This document shows, in pieces, positions 33,576-43,335 of a stretch of 64,000 nucleotides of DNA; position 1 is the stretch's first letter; each line of letters opens with the position of its first letter. The notes under the pieces are model-generated. The model saw nothing but the letters and a program-made list of their open reading frames with translations. It made no database searches and was not told the origin of the DNA. The stretch is from Asticcacaulis tiandongensis (GTDB lineage: Bacteria > Pseudomonadota > Alphaproteobacteria > Caulobacterales > Caulobacteraceae): positions 310,001 through 374,000 of the forward strand of contig NZ_SSBC01000019.1 of assembly GCF_006475605.1 (NCBI RefSeq), in the 5' to 3' direction. Both the position numbers and the translations under genes were made by a program.

Positions 33576-33853
33576 TCGATTACCTCACCACGCATCAGGA
33601 ACTTGGCCATGGCGACCGTGGCGGTAAAGCCCAGAAGCGCAATGACCAGTGCCGCTTCGAAATAGAAATTGCTGCCGGTACGTATACCGAAAGTTACGAT
33701 CAGCAGAAGGGCGGTCACATAGAGCGTATCGAGGCCCAGCACGCGATCCTGAGCGCGCGGGCCGTGCACAACGCGCCAGGCAGCGAGGACGATGGCCACG
33801 CTGAGCATCACCTGCGCGGCAATCAGCGCGCAGCCGAGTATAAGCACGCTCAT
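33572..33853 (-). CDS. mnhF: Mrp antiporter subunit F
   Basis: The frame opens at 33907, but ATG 33853 with GGAGAT upstream overlaps the mnhE stop by 4 nt and gives the usual length of 93 residues. Three hydrophobic helices and the family stretch RVVHGPRAQDRVLGLDTL identify MnhF/PhaF. Confidence 0.9.
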   Translation of the reverse strand: MSVLILGCALIAAQVMLSVAIVLAAWRVVHGPRAQDRVLGLDTLYVTALLLIVTFGIRTGSNFYFEAALVIALLGFTATVAMAKFLMRGEVIE

Positions 33854-34362
33854 TCGAATATCTCCTTCAGAATAGGTTCGTAGCGTCGCTTGACCAGATC
33901 GATCCACTCGGTCTTATCGACCAGATCGAAGACATGCAGAAGCAGGCGGCGCGTGTCGACATCGTGCTGCGCCCACAAGGTGCCGGGGGTGCTGGTGATG
34001 ATAATGGCCAGCACCGCCAGCGCGTGGGAATGGGTCAGGTCGAGCGGGATAGTGACGAAACCGGAACTGCGCTCACGGCGTTTGCCGCTCAGGATTATGG
34101 CGGCTACGGCAAAGTTGGAACGAATAATGTCGTAGATTACTATGCCGGTCAGTTTTACGCAGGCGGTAAAGCTTTTGATGCGTATACGGGGCACCTTAAG
34201 GGGCACCAGCGTCCACGGGGCCAGCAAGCCTATGATCACGGCACCGGTCAGGGTCAGAGGGGACACGGAATTATGCAGCAGCACCCAGAACAGAATAAGC
34301 GCCAGCGTCAGGCCCGGATAGGGCAGGACAAGTTTCAGTACCCGGTTCGTGATAGCGGTCAT
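33850..34362 (-). CDS. mnhE: Mrp antiporter subunit E
   Basis: One hundred and seventy residues. N-terminal hydrophobic helices are followed by a soluble C-terminal domain containing IITSTPGTLWAQHD, the MnhE signature. Overlaps of 4 nt on both sides show translational coupling with mnhD and mnhF. Confidence 0.9.
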   Translation of the reverse strand: MTAITNRVLKLVLPYPGLTLALILFWVLLHNSVSPLTLTGAVIIGLLAPWTLVPLKVPRIRIKSFTACVKLTGIVIYDIIRSNFAVAAIILSGKRRERSSGFVTIPLDLTHSHALAVLAIIITSTPGTLWAQHDVDTRRLLLHVFDLVDKTEWIDLVKRRYEPILKEIFE

Positions 34363-35984
34363 GGGGCCACCTCCTGAGGTGGGATCTCAAGGGTCGGTAA
34401 AGGGGGCGGATTTGGCAACAGGACGTTCGAGACATAGTCCCCGGGGCGTTGCAGGGCGGCAACCGTCCGGTCGGTATAGTCAAGCACCGCCGCGCCATGG
34501 GTGGTGGTAATCACGCACATGGCCAGAAGGCCGGCAATGGCGGCGAATTCAACGCTTTTTACCTGAGGCACGATTGTTTCGGCAGATCCCCAGATCGTTT
34601 CGACGCCGATGCGCAGGAAGGCGATAATGGCGGCAAAGCTTGAGACGATCAGGAGCGCAATCAGCACCCAGCCCGAGAGGTGGGCATAGTCGGCCAGACC
34701 GGACATGATGGCAAACTTACCGATAAAGCCAGACAAGGGCGGCAGGCCCGTCAGCAGGAGCGCACAGAAGACAAACCCACCATGGATCAGGGCAACGGTG
34801 ACGGGGGTAATCCGCCCGACCTCATCGGTGGGGGGGCCATCATCATAGGGGTCGCGGTACTCGTCATCAAACATCGGCGCGCCGAGGGCTTCGGAAGTTG
34901 TGCCGCGCGCGCGGTTCATAAGTTCAATGAGCAGGAAGAAGGCGGCGACGGCAAAGGTCGAGCTGATCATGTAATAGAGCGCACCGGACAGGGCGCGTTC
35001 ACCGCCGATGCCCACCACGGCCAGCACGGTGCCGGAGGAGGTCAGGATCGAGAAACCGGCAATACGGGAAAAGGTTCGCGCCGCCAGCATACCGGCCATG
35101 CTCATCAGGATGGTCAGCGAGCCGCCAATCAAAAGGAGCGGGCTGGCTATGCCCATGACGGTATTGTCATCTATGCCGAACACCAGAGACATAAGGCGCA
35201 AGGTGGCATAGACCCCGACCTTGGTCATGATGGTGAACATGGCGGCGGCGGGGGCGCTTGTGGCCGAATAGGTTGGCGGCAGCCAGAAGCCGAGCGGCCA
35301 GACACCGGCCTTGATCAGGAAGGCGATCCCCAGAACGGCGAAGCCGGCGTCGAACAGGACGCGCTGTTCCTGAGAGACGTTCTGGATGCGCTCGGACAGG
35401 TCGGCCATGTTGAGTGTGCCGGTAATGCCGTAGATCACGCTGACGCCGATCAGGAACAGGATCGATGCCCCGAGGTTGATGGCGATATAGTGCAGGCCTG
35501 CCTTGACGCGCGCCGTGCCTGATCCGTGCAGAACCAGGCCATAGGAAGCGGCCAGCATCACTTCGAAAAAGACAAACAGGTTGAACAGGTCGCCGGTCAG
35601 GAAGGCGCCGTTCAGGCCCATGAGCAGCAGCAGGAACAGGGCGTGAAAACGCGGGCCGGCGCGATCCCAGCGGGCTAGCGAGAAGATAAGGGTCGCCAGC
35701 GCCAGTATGCTGGTCAGAGCGACCATCATGGCCGACAGGTGATCGAGCACCAGCACAATGCCAAAGGGCGCGGCCCAGTTGCCGACCCGATAGACGATGG
35801 TGTCGGCGGACAAGGGCGAGGCCACAGACATCAGCAGGGTCACCGAGATCAGCAGCAAGGCCGCCATGGTGAAGATGCTGATGGCAACGCGCAGCGGGCG
35901 TTGCTCGATCATGGTGACAAGCGCCGCCGCGATAAGCGGCAGGATGATAGGGGCGACGATCAGGTGGGGTGAAATATCCGTCAT
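34359..35984 (-). CDS. mnhD: Mrp antiporter subunit D
   Basis: A 541-residue membrane protein homologous to complex I subunits ND2/ND4/ND5. It has about 14 helices, with the conserved Glu in LFNLFVFFEVMLAASY (near 140) and Lys in FLIKAGVWPLGFWLP (near 222) that carry protons. Overlaps mnhC by 4 nt upstream and mnhE by 4 nt downstream. Its extra hydrophilic loop near 380 (DDEYRDPYDDGPPTDEVG) is acidic and longer than usual in my memory of the family. Confidence 0.93.
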   Translation of the reverse strand: MTDISPHLIVAPIILPLIAAALVTMIEQRPLRVAISIFTMAALLLISVTLLMSVASPLSADTIVYRVGNWAAPFGIVLVLDHLSAMMVALTSILALATLIFSLARWDRAGPRFHALFLLLLMGLNGAFLTGDLFNLFVFFEVMLAASYGLVLHGSGTARVKAGLHYIAINLGASILFLIGVSVIYGITGTLNMADLSERIQNVSQEQRVLFDAGFAVLGIAFLIKAGVWPLGFWLPPTYSATSAPAAAMFTIMTKVGVYATLRLMSLVFGIDDNTVMGIASPLLLIGGSLTILMSMAGMLAARTFSRIAGFSILTSSGTVLAVVGIGGERALSGALYYMISSTFAVAAFFLLIELMNRARGTTSEALGAPMFDDEYRDPYDDGPPTDEVGRITPVTVALIHGGFVFCALLLTGLPPLSGFIGKFAIMSGLADYAHLSGWVLIALLIVSSFAAIIAFLRIGVETIWGSAETIVPQVKSVEFAAIAGLLAMCVITTTHGAAVLDYTDRTVAALQRPGDYVSNVLLPNPPPLPTLEIPPQEVAP

Positions 35985-36325
35985 TGCTCAGTAGTCTCCT
36001 GACCATCGACGTGATCGGTGCCTGTCAGGCCGCGTGACGCCAGCAGCACCACCAGAAAGAGGGCTGTCATGGCAAAATTGATGACGATGGCTGTCAGCAC
36101 CAGCGCCTGAGGCAGGGGATCGGTATAGGCACTGACGTCCTTGACGGCCGGATCAAGTATTGGCGGCGCTCCGATACGCAGGCCGCCGACAGAAAAGATA
36201 AACAGAGTCACGGCATAGCTTATGAGCGAAAAGCCGATAATGACCTGAAAGGTACGGGGCCGGAACAGGAGCCAGACACCTGAGGCGACCAGAACGCCTA
36301 TGGCAAGGGAGAGTACAATTTCCAT
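35981..36325 (-). CDS. mnhC: Mrp antiporter subunit C
   Basis: One hundred and fourteen residues, three transmembrane helices, homologous to NuoK. The family stretch GFSLISYAVTLFIFSVGGL and the later DPLPQALVLTAIVI are clear. Shares one base with the fused A/B gene and overlaps mnhD by 4 nt. Confidence 0.92.
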   Translation of the reverse strand: MEIVLSLAIGVLVASGVWLLFRPRTFQVIIGFSLISYAVTLFIFSVGGLRIGAPPILDPAVKDVSAYTDPLPQALVLTAIVINFAMTALFLVVLLASRGLTGTDHVDGQETTEQ

Positions 36326-39282
36326 TAGTCTGGCCTCTCGGTCTGGAGCGTTTCGGCTTCCGGTTCTGGGGCGGGCAGGGCATCCTCTTCGGTGGTGTCG
36401 GTATCGGTCTCAACGACGCGCGGTTTACGGATCGACTGGTGCGCCAGTGCGACCAGCATCAGGATCGTGGCCCCGACGACCAGCACAAACACCCCAAGGT
36501 CGAACAGCATGGCGGTCGCCAGCGGCACCGTGCCGAGGAAGGGGATATCGGTATACTGGAAGTAGGAGGTAAGCAGCGGATACCCAAACAGCCATGAGCC
36601 AACACCGGCGCCGGTGGCAATCAGCAGGCCCAGCCCGATCCATGTCACCGGCAGGACGCGCAGATGGGCTTCGGTCCAGCGCGTGCCGGAAGCCATATAT
36701 TGCAGGATAAAGGCAATCGACATGGCCAGTCCGGCGATAAAGCCGCCACCCGGCATATCGTGGCCGCGCAGGAACAGGTAAAGGGCGAAGACGATGATGA
36801 TCGGGAACAGCCACTGAATGACGACGCGGGGCACCATGAGGTATTCTCTCAGGGTCTGACCGACATCGCGGGTGGCGTGGTCACTGTCGAAACTGTTCTG
36901 CCAGCGCTGCTGACGCGGGGTTGCCATGGCTTCCTGAGCCGGTCTGAAGCGGCGCAGAATGGCAAAGATGGTCAGGGCCACAACGCCAAGCACAGTGATT
37001 TCACCCAGCGTATCAAAGGCCCGGAAATCGACGAGCAGCACATTGACGACATTGCGTCCGCCCGCTTCGGAATAGGCGCGTTCGAGGAAGAAGCTTGAGA
37101 TCGAATTGGCCGCCGGGCGCGTCATGACGGCAAAGGTCAGGGCCGCGACCGCCAGGCCGGCAATAACGGCCACGCTCAGGTCAAGGCCGCGACGTATCTT
37201 GGAGCGGCGGGTCTCTTTGCGCAGGTCTTCGCGCCTGACCGGCAGCCATCTGAGGCCGAGCAGAAGCAGAACGGTCGTCACGATCTCAACCAGCAACTGG
37301 GTGATGGCCAGATCCGGTGCAGACAGCCAGACAAAGGTCAGGCAGCAGACGATGCCCGCGCCGCCCATGAGGATAAGGGCGACAAAGCGGTGATACTTGG
37401 CCTGATAGGCGGCTCCGACGGCGCAGACACCACCGACAAGCCACAGAAGAGCGAAGAAGGGATCGACGGCCTGCACGTTGGTTGAAATCGACAGACCACC
37501 GGATGTGGCAACTATGATCAGGCCGATGATCAGGGGCACAAGCACCAGAAGGCGCAGTTGCGGCTGAAGGGAGCGGGTGCTGAAGCGGCGCTCCATGAAT
37601 CGGGCCAGCATGACGAGACGGGCCATCAGGCTGTCGAACAGACGACGTGCCTGAAACCGGTGGAGGAACGGCGGGGCACCGCGCGGGTTGGCATTGATGC
37701 GATTGCGAAAGCAGACATAGAGCAGGATGCCGCTGACCAGCGCTATCACACTGAGGGCCAGAGCCGGGTTGAAGCCATGCCAGATACGCAGGCTGTAATA
37801 GGGTGTATTATCGCCCAGTACAGCCACGACGGCGGCGTTGAGGAGTGGGGCGATGGTCAGGCCGGGAATGATGCCGATGACCAGACAGATCAACACCAGA
37901 ACGGCGATGGGGAAGATCATCCAGCGCGGTGGCTCTTTGGGGGTGTGGGGACAATCAACCGGCGGCGGGCCAAAGAAGGTCTTATGGATAAAGCGCAGGG
38001 AGTAAAGCACGCTGAAGGCGCTGGCCAGGGTTGCCAGAGCGGGCAGGGCGTAACTGAACTGGGGGCTGGAGCTCTGGGCAATGGTTTCGGCCAGGAACAT
38101 TTCCTTGGACAGGAAGCCGTTGAGCAGGGGGACGCCTGCCATGGCGGCGGCGGCGACCATGGCCAGACTGGCGGTGAGGGGCATATAGCGTATCAGGCCG
38201 CTCAGTTTGCGCATGTCGCGCGTGCCGGTTTCATGGTCGATGATCCCGGCTGCCATGAACAGCGAGGCCTTGAAGGTCGCGTGATTGACCGTGTGGAAGA
38301 TGGCGGCAACGGCGGCCAGCGGGCTGTTGAGGCCCAGAAGCAGCATGATCAGCCCCAGATGGCTGAGGGTGGAATAGGCCAGCAAGCCCTTGAGGTCGTG
38401 CTGATAGATGGCGGCAAAGGCCCCGATAAGCAGGGTTGCCATGCCTGCGGAACCGACAAGGACATACCAGGCATCTGTGCCTGAAAGTACAGGCCAGAGA
38501 AGGATCAGCAGAAAGATACCGGCCTTAACCAGTGTCGCCGAATGCAGATAGGCGCTGACCGGTGTCGGCGCGGCCATGGCGTGCGGTAGCCAGAAGTGGA
38601 ACGGAAACTGCGCACTTTTGGTGAAAGCGCCGATAAGGATCAGGATGAGGGCGGGCAGGTAGAGGTCATGGGCGCGAATACGCTCGCCTGCGGACAGGAC
38701 GACATCAAGGTCAAAGCTTCCGGCCATTTTTCCAAGCAGTAACATGCCGACCAGCAGACACAGGCCACCGGCGGCGGTTGTGGTCAGGGCCATGCGTGCC
38801 CCTTCGCGGGCATTGGCGCTCTGGTGCCAGTAGGCGATCAGCAGGAAAGAGAAAAGGGAGGTGATTTCCCAGAAAATAACGAGCTGGATGAGGTTGCCCG
38901 ACATCACAACCCCGAGCATGGCCGCCATAAAGGCCAGCAGGAAGGAATAGAAGCGCGGCACAGGGTCTTCGGCGGACATATAATAGCGCGCATAGAGGAC
39001 AACCAGCGCGCCAATACCGGTAATCATCAGGGCGAACAGCCATGACAGGCCATCGAGGCGGAAGACCAGATTGATGCCGATGGAGGGCAGCCAGGGGATA
39101 TCCGCGCGCACGCCTTCGGCACTTACGCCCTGTAGCATGGCCAGACACAAAAGGCAGGCCAGTGTTACGGTAGCGGCCAGCGTGGCGGCGGCGTTTCGGG
39201 CATAGGTGGGTAGCCATGAGGCAAGCAGGGCACCGCCGATCGGCAGGCTGATGAGCGCCAGAAGCAGGAAACTAGTCGGCAT
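36325..39282 (-). CDS. Mrp antiporter fused subunits A and B
   Basis: A 985-residue protein. The first 700 or so residues are MnhA, an ND5-like antiporter unit of many helices: the conserved Glu in LVIFWEITSLFSFL, the Lys in AFTKSAQFPFHFWLP, and the DHETGTRD and FLSKEMF motifs. The C-terminal part (about 770-930) is MnhB (GGGFIAGLAMSIAFILQYMA). Fusion of A and B is the Group 2 Mrp/Pha arrangement found in alphaproteobacteria. First gene of the operon; promoter expected in 39283-39369, where I see no clear box. Role: Na+/K+-H+ antiport for alkali, salt and pH stress. Confidence 0.93.
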   Translation of the reverse strand: MPTSFLLLALISLPIGGALLASWLPTYARNAAATLAATVTLACLLCLAMLQGVSAEGVRADIPWLPSIGINLVFRLDGLSWLFALMITGIGALVVLYARYYMSAEDPVPRFYSFLLAFMAAMLGVVMSGNLIQLVIFWEITSLFSFLLIAYWHQSANAREGARMALTTTAAGGLCLLVGMLLLGKMAGSFDLDVVLSAGERIRAHDLYLPALILILIGAFTKSAQFPFHFWLPHAMAAPTPVSAYLHSATLVKAGIFLLILLWPVLSGTDAWYVLVGSAGMATLLIGAFAAIYQHDLKGLLAYSTLSHLGLIMLLLGLNSPLAAVAAIFHTVNHATFKASLFMAAGIIDHETGTRDMRKLSGLIRYMPLTASLAMVAAAAMAGVPLLNGFLSKEMFLAETIAQSSSPQFSYALPALATLASAFSVLYSLRFIHKTFFGPPPVDCPHTPKEPPRWMIFPIAVLVLICLVIGIIPGLTIAPLLNAAVVAVLGDNTPYYSLRIWHGFNPALALSVIALVSGILLYVCFRNRINANPRGAPPFLHRFQARRLFDSLMARLVMLARFMERRFSTRSLQPQLRLLVLVPLIIGLIIVATSGGLSISTNVQAVDPFFALLWLVGGVCAVGAAYQAKYHRFVALILMGGAGIVCCLTFVWLSAPDLAITQLLVEIVTTVLLLLGLRWLPVRREDLRKETRRSKIRRGLDLSVAVIAGLAVAALTFAVMTRPAANSISSFFLERAYSEAGGRNVVNVLLVDFRAFDTLGEITVLGVVALTIFAILRRFRPAQEAMATPRQQRWQNSFDSDHATRDVGQTLREYLMVPRVVIQWLFPIIIVFALYLFLRGHDMPGGGFIAGLAMSIAFILQYMASGTRWTEAHLRVLPVTWIGLGLLIATGAGVGSWLFGYPLLTSYFQYTDIPFLGTVPLATAMLFDLGVFVLVVGATILMLVALAHQSIRKPRVVETDTDTTEEDALPAPEPEAETLQTERPD

Positions 39283-39369
39283 GAGGCGCTCCGCTATGCA
39301 GGGTTAAGCCTAGCGCTTGCCAGAAGGGCGCATCAACCGTTGTGAGATGTAATTTTGTGCTGCCAGGGA

Positions 39370-39513
39370 TCATGTCTCGCCGGTCACCTGAAGCATGGCA
39401 CCGGCCTTTGGCGTTTCGGCAATCTGTTCGCGGGTCGTATCACCGGTCAGAGACGGGCTCTGCGGTGGCGTGACCTGTAGAGGCGTGAACAGAAGGCGTG
39501 CGCCAGCCATCAT
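39370..39513 (-). CDS. Very small hypothetical protein
   Basis: A longer frame opens at 39633, but the double ATG at 39513/39510 directly follows CGGGAGATT, a convincing RBS. It would give 47 residues, hydrophilic after a short hydrophobic start (MMAGARLLFTPLQV). No family. It lies on the strand of the Mrp operon and 87 bp before it, and may be its leader gene or independent. Support is only the RBS and start. Confidence 0.35.
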   Translation of the reverse strand: MMAGARLLFTPLQVTPPQSPSLTGDTTREQIAETPKAGAMLQVTGET

Positions 39514-39523
39514 AATCTCCCGA

Positions 39524-39538
39524 ATTGTTTGGAACAAT
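39524..39538. promoter_or_regulatory. Perfect inverted repeat ATTGTTTGGAACAAT
   Basis: A 6-3-6 perfect dyad 10 bp upstream of the small ORF's start codon, in the 39514-39771 gap between that ORF and xdhC. It could be an operator that acts on the small ORF and Mrp genes. The remaining gap holds nothing recognised. Confidence 0.35.
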
Positions 39539-39771
39539 ATCAGCGTAAACGATGGAAATCGCTTTGTAAACATACTGTAAGTTAAAGATTTGCCGGTGTG
39601 GGCCGGTTTGAATATAAAATTTGTATGCCGCACTATATCTTAGGGTCGGCGCAGAATTTCGGATGCGTAACGGTCTATCTGCTGGCGATATTGTGCGCAT
39701 GGTAGATCCGTGTTTTGCGAATATATTGCCTCAGGCAGTGTGAGGCGTAATGCGGTGCTTTTGGGCGAGAA

Positions 39772-40671
39772 TTAACGCTTGCGGAAGGCCTCGACCAGCT
39801 GCCCCGTGATGGACAGAGCGATTTCGGGCGGTGTTTGCGCGCCGATATCAAGTCCGGCAGGCCCGTTTATTCTCAAGACATCGACATCACTCCAGCCCCT
39901 GTCTGACAGGCGCTGAAGACGGTTCTGGTGCGTCCGGCGGCTGCCTAAGGCGGCAATGTAAAAGGCGGGAGACGAAAGGGCCTGATGCAGGATGTCCGGC
40001 TCATAGTCGTGATCGTGAAACAGGCAGACTATGGCGGTACAGGCGTCAATGCCAGTGGTGTCCCAGTCCTGCGGCGAGGTCATGGGAAGCGCTGTCGAAA
40101 AACGGGCGGCGGCGGTGCGTGTATCATGATCAGGGCTGTGGACGCGGATGTCTATCTCACAGAGCAGACTGATCTGCGCCAATGCGGTCACAATGGGCCC
40201 GCTGCCGAAGATCAGCAGGCGGCATTGGGGAGGGTAGGCGCGCACAAAATCCGGCACATCGTCACAGCGATAGGTCGCCGTTGTCCGGTTGTGTCGGGCC
40301 GCTACCAGTTGCGTCAGGTCGGCGTCGCTGAGGGTGACGTCGAAATAGACATATATGGCTGAGCCGCACGGCAGGGTGATGTCCTTGAAGCGTGAACCTT
40401 TGCCATAGAGTTCAAGATGGTTTGTCTGTGCCCTTATTGCGCTCAGGGCATCCTGGATCAGGGTTTTTTCGACGCAACCGCCGCTTATGGCTCCCAGAGT
40501 GCGGCCATCTTCGGCGACGGCCAGTTGACTGCCTAAGGGGCGCGGGGATGAGCCATCGATGCGCACCAGAGTGAGAAGCGCTGTGCGCTGCCCTTCCTGA
40601 CGCCACGCAAGCAGGGCGTCAAGAACATAGTCGGCATAGGGCGGCGTGCGAATATCGGTGACAGAATTCAC
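39772..40671 (-). CDS. XdhC-family molybdoenzyme maturation protein
   Basis: The frame extends to 40749, but GTG 40671 overlaps the previous stop (GTGA) and gives 299 residues of normal length. The N-terminal XdhC/CoxI domain has RIDGSSPRPLGSQLAV and GAISGGCVE with its conserved Cys. The C-terminal Rossmann part has LLIFGSGPIVTAL and ALGSRRTHQNRL. XdhC binds molybdenum cofactor, protects its sulfurated form and inserts it in xanthine-oxidase-type enzymes. It is the last gene of the molybdenum hydroxylase operon. Confidence 0.92.
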   Translation of the reverse strand: MNSVTDIRTPPYADYVLDALLAWRQEGQRTALLTLVRIDGSSPRPLGSQLAVAEDGRTLGAISGGCVEKTLIQDALSAIRAQTNHLELYGKGSRFKDITLPCGSAIYVYFDVTLSDADLTQLVAARHNRTTATYRCDDVPDFVRAYPPQCRLLIFGSGPIVTALAQISLLCEIDIRVHSPDHDTRTAAARFSTALPMTSPQDWDTTGIDACTAIVCLFHDHDYEPDILHQALSSPAFYIAALGSRRTHQNRLQRLSDRGWSDVDVLRINGPAGLDIGAQTPPEIALSITGQLVEAFRKR

Positions 40672-42854
40672 GATGGTCTGGCCAGCAGACTTTCTTCGAT
40701 CGGCAGGGTTCGGATGCGTACGCCTGTGGCTGCGAAGATGGCATTGCATACCGCAGGCAGCACGGGCGGCAGGGCCGGTTCACCGAGTCCGGTCGGAGGA
40801 TTGTCACTGAGGATGAAGTGGGTGTCTATCTTTGGGGTATCAGACATGCGCATCAGGGGCACTTCGTGCAGATTGGTTTGCACGGCCCGTCCGTTTTCAA
40901 AGGTGATGCACTGTTTCAGCTGGCCGATACCGTCGATAATCGAGCCTTCGACCTGATTATAGGCCCCGAACGGATTGATGATCACCGAGCCGACATCGCC
41001 TACGGCCCAGACCTTTAGGACACGCCATGTGCCGTCAGGTGCGACCTTGACCTTGGCCACCTCGGCGAAATAGCCGCGGTGGCTGAAATAGGTGGCGACC
41101 CCCAGACCGATACCGTCAGAGGCTTTGAAATCGGCCCAGCCGGAACGGGTGCGCAGGGTTTCCAGTATCTCTTTTATACGCCGGAAATCATAGGGGTTGC
41201 GGCCTTCGGGGCTTTGGGGCGCGCCGCTGGCAAGCTGGGCGTTCACCAATTCGAGCCGATAGGTCAGCGGATCTTTTTTCAGGGCGTGAGCGATTTCGTC
41301 GAGAAAACACTCATGGACAAAGGCCAGTGCGTTTGATGACGGGGCGCGCAGATAACCGGTGGGGATCGTGGTTTCGATCACCGATTGCCTCAGTTCGAAA
41401 TGCTCAACCACGCCTGAGGTGAAAGCATGCGGGGAAATATTGGCTCCCGCTGACGGCTTGCCGTCCCGGCCATAGGTCACACCGTGCGCCGTATAGGCCG
41501 CTAAACGGCCCTGATCATCGATGGCGGCCTTCAGATCATGCAGGTTGCCCGGCCGGAAAAAGTCATAAGCCAGATCGTCTTCGCGCGTCCACAGCAGTTT
41601 GATCGGTACGCCCGCCTTTTGGGAAATCGCCGCCGCCTCGATCATATAGTCGTTTTCAAGCCGCCGTCCGAAGCCACCACCCACACGGGTCATGTGGACG
41701 GTGATCTTGTCTTCAGGGACGTTCAGTTCTTTGGCCAGCAGTCTGATGCCCCAGCCGGGGGCCTGAGTGGGGGCCCAGATTTCGATATGTTCAGCGCTTG
41801 CTCTGGCGGTGCAGTTTTGCGGTTCCAGTGCCAGATGCGGAATGAACGGCACTTCGTAGCGCGCCGAAACCACCGTGGCAGCGTTAGCGAGTACGTCTGC
41901 GGCCGTGCCTTTGCTCTGGAGGCTGTCGCCCGTGCCTTTGAGCAGGGTGTCAGCCTGAGTGCGATAGGTTTCAGTGTCGTGACCTTTACCGATGGCTTCG
42001 TCCCACTGCACCTCAAGCTGGTCGCCGGCGGTTTTGGCCTGCCACCACTTGTCGGCGACTATGGCGACCCCGTCCTGAAGGCCCTGAATATTACCGGTGC
42101 CTTTTAAGACGAAGACCTGTGTCACGCCGGGCAGGGCGCGGATGGCGTCCAGATTGCCGCTCAGAAATTTCGCGCCGAATACAGGGGGTTTGCGGAAGAT
42201 GGCATGTTTCATGCCCGGAATGGCGGTATCTATACCGAAGATCGGTTCACCTTTGAGCACCTTCGCGCTATCGACGCCGCCTTGAGCGGTGCCGATGATC
42301 TTAAAGTCCTTCGGGTCTTTTAAGGTCACCGAAGCGGGGTCAGGCACGGTGAGTTTAGACGCCGCCTGAGCCAGTTCGCCATAATGAGCCTGCTTGCCGC
42401 TGGCCTTGTGGTGAACCACGCCGGATATGACCTGAAGCGCTTCGACAGGCGCCGAAAGTTTAACCGCGGCGGCTTGCAGGAGCATGAGGCGTACGGCCGC
42501 GCCCGCCCGCCGCATGGGTTCGTAATTGGTCGGGATCGAGGTCGAGCCACCGGCAATCTGACCGCCATAGAGTTTTTCGTTGACCGGTGCGGTGACCACC
42601 TCAACCTGAGTCCAGTCAATATCCATTTCTTCGGCGACAATCATGGGCAGGGAGGTCTTAATGCCTTGCCCGATTTCGGGATTTTTCGCCCTGATTGTGA
42701 CCTTGCCGGTGGACGATATGGCGACATATTGTGTCATATTGGCCGAGGCGGCCTGCGCCTCTTTGGCGGTGGCGCCAAAGCCCAGTAACAATCCGCCGCC
42801 CGCAAGGGTGGCTGAGGACAGAAACAGGCGACGGGACATCATTACTTCGGTCAT
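40668..42854 (-). CDS. Molybdenum-binding subunit of a periplasmic aldehyde/isoquinoline-type oxidoreductase
   Basis: Start ATG 42854 lies 2 bp after the [2Fe-2S] subunit stop; 728 residues. A Tat-type signal is present (MSRRLFLSSATLAGGGLLLG), so the enzyme is exported folded. The body is the xanthine-oxidase family molybdopterin-binding domain in the IorB/one-chain arrangement: EIGQGIKTSLPMIVAEEMD, GQIAGGSTSIPTNYEPMRRA, TRVGGGFGRRLENDYM, and near the end GLGEPALPPVLPAVCNAI with the catalytic Glu (GE). The substrate may be an aldehyde or N-heterocycle; sequence alone does not decide. Partner genes are the Fe-S subunit and a c-type cytochrome. Confidence 0.9.
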   Translation of the reverse strand: MTEVMMSRRLFLSSATLAGGGLLLGFGATAKEAQAASANMTQYVAISSTGKVTIRAKNPEIGQGIKTSLPMIVAEEMDIDWTQVEVVTAPVNEKLYGGQIAGGSTSIPTNYEPMRRAGAAVRLMLLQAAAVKLSAPVEALQVISGVVHHKASGKQAHYGELAQAASKLTVPDPASVTLKDPKDFKIIGTAQGGVDSAKVLKGEPIFGIDTAIPGMKHAIFRKPPVFGAKFLSGNLDAIRALPGVTQVFVLKGTGNIQGLQDGVAIVADKWWQAKTAGDQLEVQWDEAIGKGHDTETYRTQADTLLKGTGDSLQSKGTAADVLANAATVVSARYEVPFIPHLALEPQNCTARASAEHIEIWAPTQAPGWGIRLLAKELNVPEDKITVHMTRVGGGFGRRLENDYMIEAAAISQKAGVPIKLLWTREDDLAYDFFRPGNLHDLKAAIDDQGRLAAYTAHGVTYGRDGKPSAGANISPHAFTSGVVEHFELRQSVIETTIPTGYLRAPSSNALAFVHECFLDEIAHALKKDPLTYRLELVNAQLASGAPQSPEGRNPYDFRRIKEILETLRTRSGWADFKASDGIGLGVATYFSHRGYFAEVAKVKVAPDGTWRVLKVWAVGDVGSVIINPFGAYNQVEGSIIDGIGQLKQCITFENGRAVQTNLHEVPLMRMSDTPKIDTHFILSDNPPTGLGEPALPPVLPAVCNAIFAATGVRIRTLPIEESLLARPS

Positions 42855-42856
42855 GA

Positions 42857-43333
42857 TCAGGCCTCTCTTGTGTCGGCGGGCGACAGGCCAGCGGCGCGTT
42901 TGATGCCAGCGCGAATGCGGGTATAGGTGGCGCAACGGCAGATATTGCCATCCATGGCCATGTCAATATCAGCATCTGTGGGGGCGGGGTTTTCCATGAG
43001 CAGCGCGGTGGCGGCCATGATCTGACCGGACTGGCAATAACCACACTGCATGACGTCATCCTCGGCCCAGACCTTAAGCAAAGCCTGACCGGCGGCGGTT
43101 TCAGACACGCCTTCGAGGGTTGTGATCTCAGTGCCTTCGGCGACGCTTAAGGGGGTGACGCACGAACGTACCGGCACGCCGTCAATATGCACGGTGCAGG
43201 CCCCGCACTGGGCAATGCCGCAGCCGAATTTTGTCCCTGTAAGCCCCAGTTCATCGCGTAAAACCCACAGGACGGGCATATCTTCGGGCAGGTCGAGCGT
43301 ATAGGGCTTGCCGTTAATTTTAAGCGATATCAT
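42857..43333 (-). CDS. [2Fe-2S] subunit of the molybdenum oxidoreductase
   Basis: One hundred and fifty-eight residues with two [2Fe-2S] clusters. The plant-type ferredoxin motif is in [18 protein letters not shown] with a distal Cys (VRSC); the helical C-terminal domain has [11 protein letters not shown] and [12 protein letters not shown]. It passes electrons from the Mo centre to the next carrier, likely the cytochrome c encoded at 44027. RBS GGAG 7 bp before the ATG; the gap to the MocA-like gene is 2 bp. It has no signal of its own and would be exported with the Tat-tagged subunit. Confidence 0.93.
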   Translation of the reverse strand: MISLKINGKPYTLDLPEDMPVLWVLRDELGLTGTKFGCGIAQCGACTVHIDGVPVRSCVTPLSVAEGTEITTLEGVSETAAGQALLKVWAEDDVMQCGYCQSGQIMAATALLMENPAPTDADIDMAMDGNICRCATYTRIRAGIKRAAGLSPADTREA

Positions 43334-43335
43334 GG

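Noticed and set aside
34680-35522. Rightward 280-codon frame opposite mnhD
   Set aside because: Antisense to a well-supported subunit gene; Gly/Asp/His/Gln-rich shadow composition and no RBS. The same applies to 37558-38484 opposite the fused mnhAB gene.
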